A stretch of 6,800 nucleotides of DNA from Methylovulum sp. (GTDB lineage Bacteria; Pseudomonadota; Gammaproteobacteria; Methylococcales; Methylomonadaceae), in the NCBI GenBank assembly GCA_028713595.1, contig JAQTNZ010000144.1:1-6800 (forward strand), read 5' to 3'. Below the pieces are notes generated by a model, which did no database searches, was not told the DNA's origin, and was given only the letters and a program-made list of their open reading frames with translations. The position numbers were made by a program, and so were the translations under genes. The stretch's first letter is position 1. Every line of letters begins with the position of its first letter. Below are positions 5,021 to 6,800 of the stretch, one piece after another.

Positions 5021-5500
5021 ATGAAAAAAGTATTGCTGATGATCTCCTTAGGCTTGGGCGCCGTATCGGCGACCTCATTCTATATAGCCAACCGCACCAG
5101 CCAGCCGCCGCCGGCAGCCACCGCCGAACTTGCCGTACCCGCCCCCCTTAACCCAGAGCCAGCCCCACCCACTGACTTGCCGGAGCCGACACCACCAGCC
5201 ACTATCCCACAACTACAGGCAAGCACACAACAACAGCCAGACCCGCCGCCCGCCACCGTGCCGCCATTACCGGAAGCATGGCAAAACCTGCCCGATACCA
5301 AACACGCCAGCGAAGAGCAAGCGTGGTTGGATGAACAGAAAAAATGGGAGGAAGAAGTGCGGCAAGCCGAGCTGCAAGCTAAGCAACAAGCCGAAGCCGC
5401 CCACAATGAACAATACCAAGCCGCCCAGGAACAATTAAGGCAAGCGAGCTTACAGCCGCCCTCTGACCGCCAACGGGAACATCAAGAACAGGCACGGTAA
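5021..5500 (+). CDS. Membrane-anchored or secreted proline-rich protein, function unknown
   Basis: A 159-aa protein that I do not recognise. Residues 4-23 are hydrophobic after an MKK start. No clear signal-peptidase site follows, so it is probably an N-terminal anchor with the rest in the periplasm. Residues 28-86 are highly rich in Pro, Ala, Thr and Glu, the make-up of a stiff spacer such as that in TonB. Residues 97-145 are rich in Glu, Gln, Lys and Ala with Trp at 102 and 109, and predict a long charged helix. The tail is polar and disordered. An AAGG Shine-Dalgarno (5012-5015) lies 5 bases upstream. It follows another exported helical protein on the same strand after a structured 190-bp spacer, so co-transcription is uncertain. 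Low-complexity composition makes distant homology hard to judge. Confidence 0.72.
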   Translation: MKKVLLMISLGLGAVSATSFYIANRTSQPPPAATAELAVPAPLNPEPAPPTDLPEPTPPATIPQLQASTQQQPDPPPATVPPLPEAWQNLPDTKHASEEQAWLDEQKKWEEEVRQAELQAKQQAEAAHNEQYQAAQEQLRQASLQPPSDRQREHQEQAR

Positions 5501-5572
5501 AAGCCCAAACCCAGCAAAAATCTAAAGGGCGAGCAAATCTGAGGAAGTCACGCATAAGTTAAGCCGCTCAAA

Positions 5573-6298
5573 CTAAACGGAACTGTCTGGATTAGATTCA
5601 AGCGTTTGTTGGTGCCTTTCAAAATAATCTTTAAGCAAAAAGAAACGGTATAACAGCGACCCTGCGATAAAACCACCCAGATGCGCCCACCAAGCAACAT
5701 CGACCGTGACATTGTCAAACACCAGTGAAGTGGTGGCATTGTGCAATTGCAGCAAAATCCACAGCCCTAAAAACGAAATGGCGGGAACATGGATAACAAT
5801 GGGCAAGAAAAACAGCGGAATCCAAACAATCACCCGCTCCAGCGGATACAAAAAAAAGTAAGCCGCCAAAACGCCGGCAATCGCCCCTGAGGCCCCTACC
5901 ACCGGAATGGTCAGGTTAGGGTCAAAAAACCATTGCAAAGCCGTGGCGAACAGGCCGCAGATCAGGTAAAACAACAAAAACCGCCACCGCCCCATGCGAT
6001 CTTCGACATTATCGGCAAAAATCCATAAAAACCACATGTTCATCAACAAATGCGTCCAACTGGAATGCAGGAACAAATTGCTGACAAACGAAAAATAACC
6101 GTCAAAAGCCATGCCGTTATAACTGCCCCAACCATGCGTATAGCGCATCGGCACCATACCATACTGGTTAATCAGCAGATAACTTTCCGCTTCCGGCATA
6201 AAGTACATAGTGACAAATATCACCACACATACCGCTATAATGCCCCAAGTCACCCAGGGTTTTGAATAACACGGTGCGGTATCTCTAATCGGTATCAT
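5573..6298 (-). CDS. Rhomboid-family intramembrane serine protease
   Basis: An integral membrane protease that cleaves transmembrane segments. From the preferred start it is 241 aa with at least six hydrophobic segments. The rhomboid hallmarks are complete (numbered from the longer 246-aa version): HLLMN, the HxxxN motif with His88 and Asn92 near the oxyanion site; GASGA with nucleophile Ser142; and AHLGG with catalytic His211. The FNP-type loop and the WR-like region (MGRWRF, 107-112) are also recognisable. Two starts are possible. The ATG at 6311-6313 has a poor ribosome site, whereas the ATG at 6296-6298 follows GGAAGGG closely and gives the family-typical MIPIRD beginning, so it is preferred. 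The gene is convergent with the proline-rich protein gene (72-bp gap, no clear terminator) and divergent from the helicase. Its substrate is unknown. Confidence 0.93.
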   Translation of the reverse strand: MIPIRDTAPCYSKPWVTWGIIAVCVVIFVTMYFMPEAESYLLINQYGMVPMRYTHGWGSYNGMAFDGYFSFVSNLFLHSSWTHLLMNMWFLWIFADNVEDRMGRWRFLLFYLICGLFATALQWFFDPNLTIPVVGASGAIAGVLAAYFFLYPLERVIVWIPLFFLPIVIHVPAISFLGLWILLQLHNATTSLVFDNVTVDVAWWAHLGGFIAGSLLYRFFLLKDYFERHQQTLESNPDSSV

Positions 6299-6451
6299 GG
6301 CCTGCCCTTCCATTATCTGTGTTGCCTTAAGCTTAACATTTTAACGGCAATTGGCAATCGGACATTTAAGCAGGGAGCTTGCCAGATAAAGCGTTTATAA
6401 TGGCAGCCTTAAAACCCGCTCAAATTTTCCCCCTTTAGCAACCAGCCATTC
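6299..6451. other. Divergent promoter region between rhomboid and helicase genes
   Basis: About 150 bp of AT-richer sequence that should contain both promoters. The only strong element seen is the plus-strand TATAAT at 6396-6401. The words GGCAAT and TGGCAAT lie in tandem near 6345-6357, with no known meaning. The long form of the rhomboid gene would use its first 15 bp. Confidence 0.5.
6396..6401 (+). promoter_or_regulatory. Candidate -10 box for the DEAD-box helicase gene
   Basis: A perfect TATAAT lies 50 bp before the helicase ATG, predicting a leader of about 45 bases. No good -35 hexamer stands at 16-18 bp (TTGCCA is only 12 bp away) and there is no extended TGn element, so promoter strength is uncertain. 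Confidence 0.45.
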
Positions 6452-6800
6452 ATGCAGCCAAATACCACTGAAACACCACCCTCTTTTGCCCACTTGGCGC
6501 TCAGCGAAGCCTTACAGGCCGCCATTACCAAAATCGGCTTTAGCCAACCCACGCCGGTACAGCAACACGCCATACCGCCCGCCTTGACAGGCAAAGATCT
6601 ATTGGTCAGCGCCGAAACCGGCAGCGGCAAAACCGCCGCGTTTTTATTGCCGACCTTCCAAAACCTCATCAATAAGCCTACCTCCCTATTTGGCACCCGC
6701 GCCCTGATTTTAACGCCCACCCGCGAACTGGCCAGCCAAATTTACCAGCAATGCCTACAGCTTGCCGAATTTACCGATTTAAAAATCGGCCTGATTACCG
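6452..6800 (+). CDS. DEAD-box ATP-dependent RNA helicase (N-terminal 116 residues, runs off the right edge)
   Basis: The start of an RNA helicase that unwinds or remodels RNA, as in ribosome assembly or mRNA decay. An upstream aromatic residue (Phe12) and the Q motif GFSQPTPVQQHAIP (29-42, Gln37) are followed by Walker A AETGSGKT (54-61) and motif Ia PTRELA (89-94). These three motifs in order identify the DEAD-box family; the DEAD motif itself lies beyond the window. The frame is open to the edge with no stop. The ATG at 6452-6454 gives the usual short N-terminal lead before the Q motif, although no good Shine-Dalgarno precedes it. The fragment cannot separate RhlE, SrmB, DbpA or other subfamilies, so no symbol is given. 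Confidence 0.93.
   Translation, partial: MQPNTTETPPSFAHLALSEALQAAITKIGFSQPTPVQQHAIPPALTGKDLLVSAETGSGKTAAFLLPTFQNLINKPTSLFGTRALILTPTRELASQIYQQCLQLAEFTDLKIGLIT

Noticed and set aside
5501..5572. Bidirectional terminator between the convergent proline-rich and rhomboid genes
   Set aside because: Only a weak GCCC/GGGC pairing with a long loop is present and no T-tract follows on either strand.
6409..6720. Minus-strand 103-codon frame
   Set aside because: It is antisense to the start of the DEAD-box helicase, whose motifs establish the plus frame.

Overview
The window looks like a gammaproteobacterial chromosome segment of moderate GC. The CusRS/CopRS-like two-component genes, the Czc/Cus-type efflux genes, the rhomboid protease, the DEAD-box helicase and the REP-type intergenic repeat are all common in that class. 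A methanotroph (Methylococcales) is a plausible but unproven home.

Positions 1-4057, minus strand, form one apparent operon read right to left: an OmpR-family response regulator, a HAMP-type sensor kinase, a TolC-family outer-membrane efflux lipoprotein, and the first 119 codons of a periplasmic adaptor that runs off the left edge. An RND pump gene would be expected just outside the window. The first three genes are 25 and 32 bp apart. The last junction is broken by a 205-bp transposase-less element (441-645) with perfect 20-bp terminal inverted repeats and a perfect 12-bp target duplication. It landed in the last codons of the efflux gene. Removing it restores an in-frame stop, a C-terminus ending ERVW instead of LPLS at unchanged protein length, and a 54-bp gap to the adaptor. 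A REP/REPIN-like palindromic repeat sits inside the element.

Positions 4058-4536 are a divergent intergenic region rich in inverted repeats, including a perfect 7-3-7 palindrome and a 15-bp-paired long hairpin. Two plus-strand genes follow (4537-4830 and 5021-5500). They encode small exported proteins that I do not recognise: one charged and helical, the other membrane-anchored and proline-rich. The spacer between them holds two stem-loops, and another inverted repeat lies directly before the second ribosome site.

Positions 5573-6298, minus strand, encode a rhomboid intramembrane serine protease with a complete catalytic set. From 6452, plus strand, a DEAD-box RNA helicase begins and runs off the right edge; a TATAAT box lies 50 bp upstream.

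No tRNA, rRNA, CRISPR array or full-length transposase gene was seen. The best candidate for something new is the nested mobile element and its exact, reconstructable insertion. The most open functional question is what the two orphan exported proteins do beside a putative metal-efflux operon.
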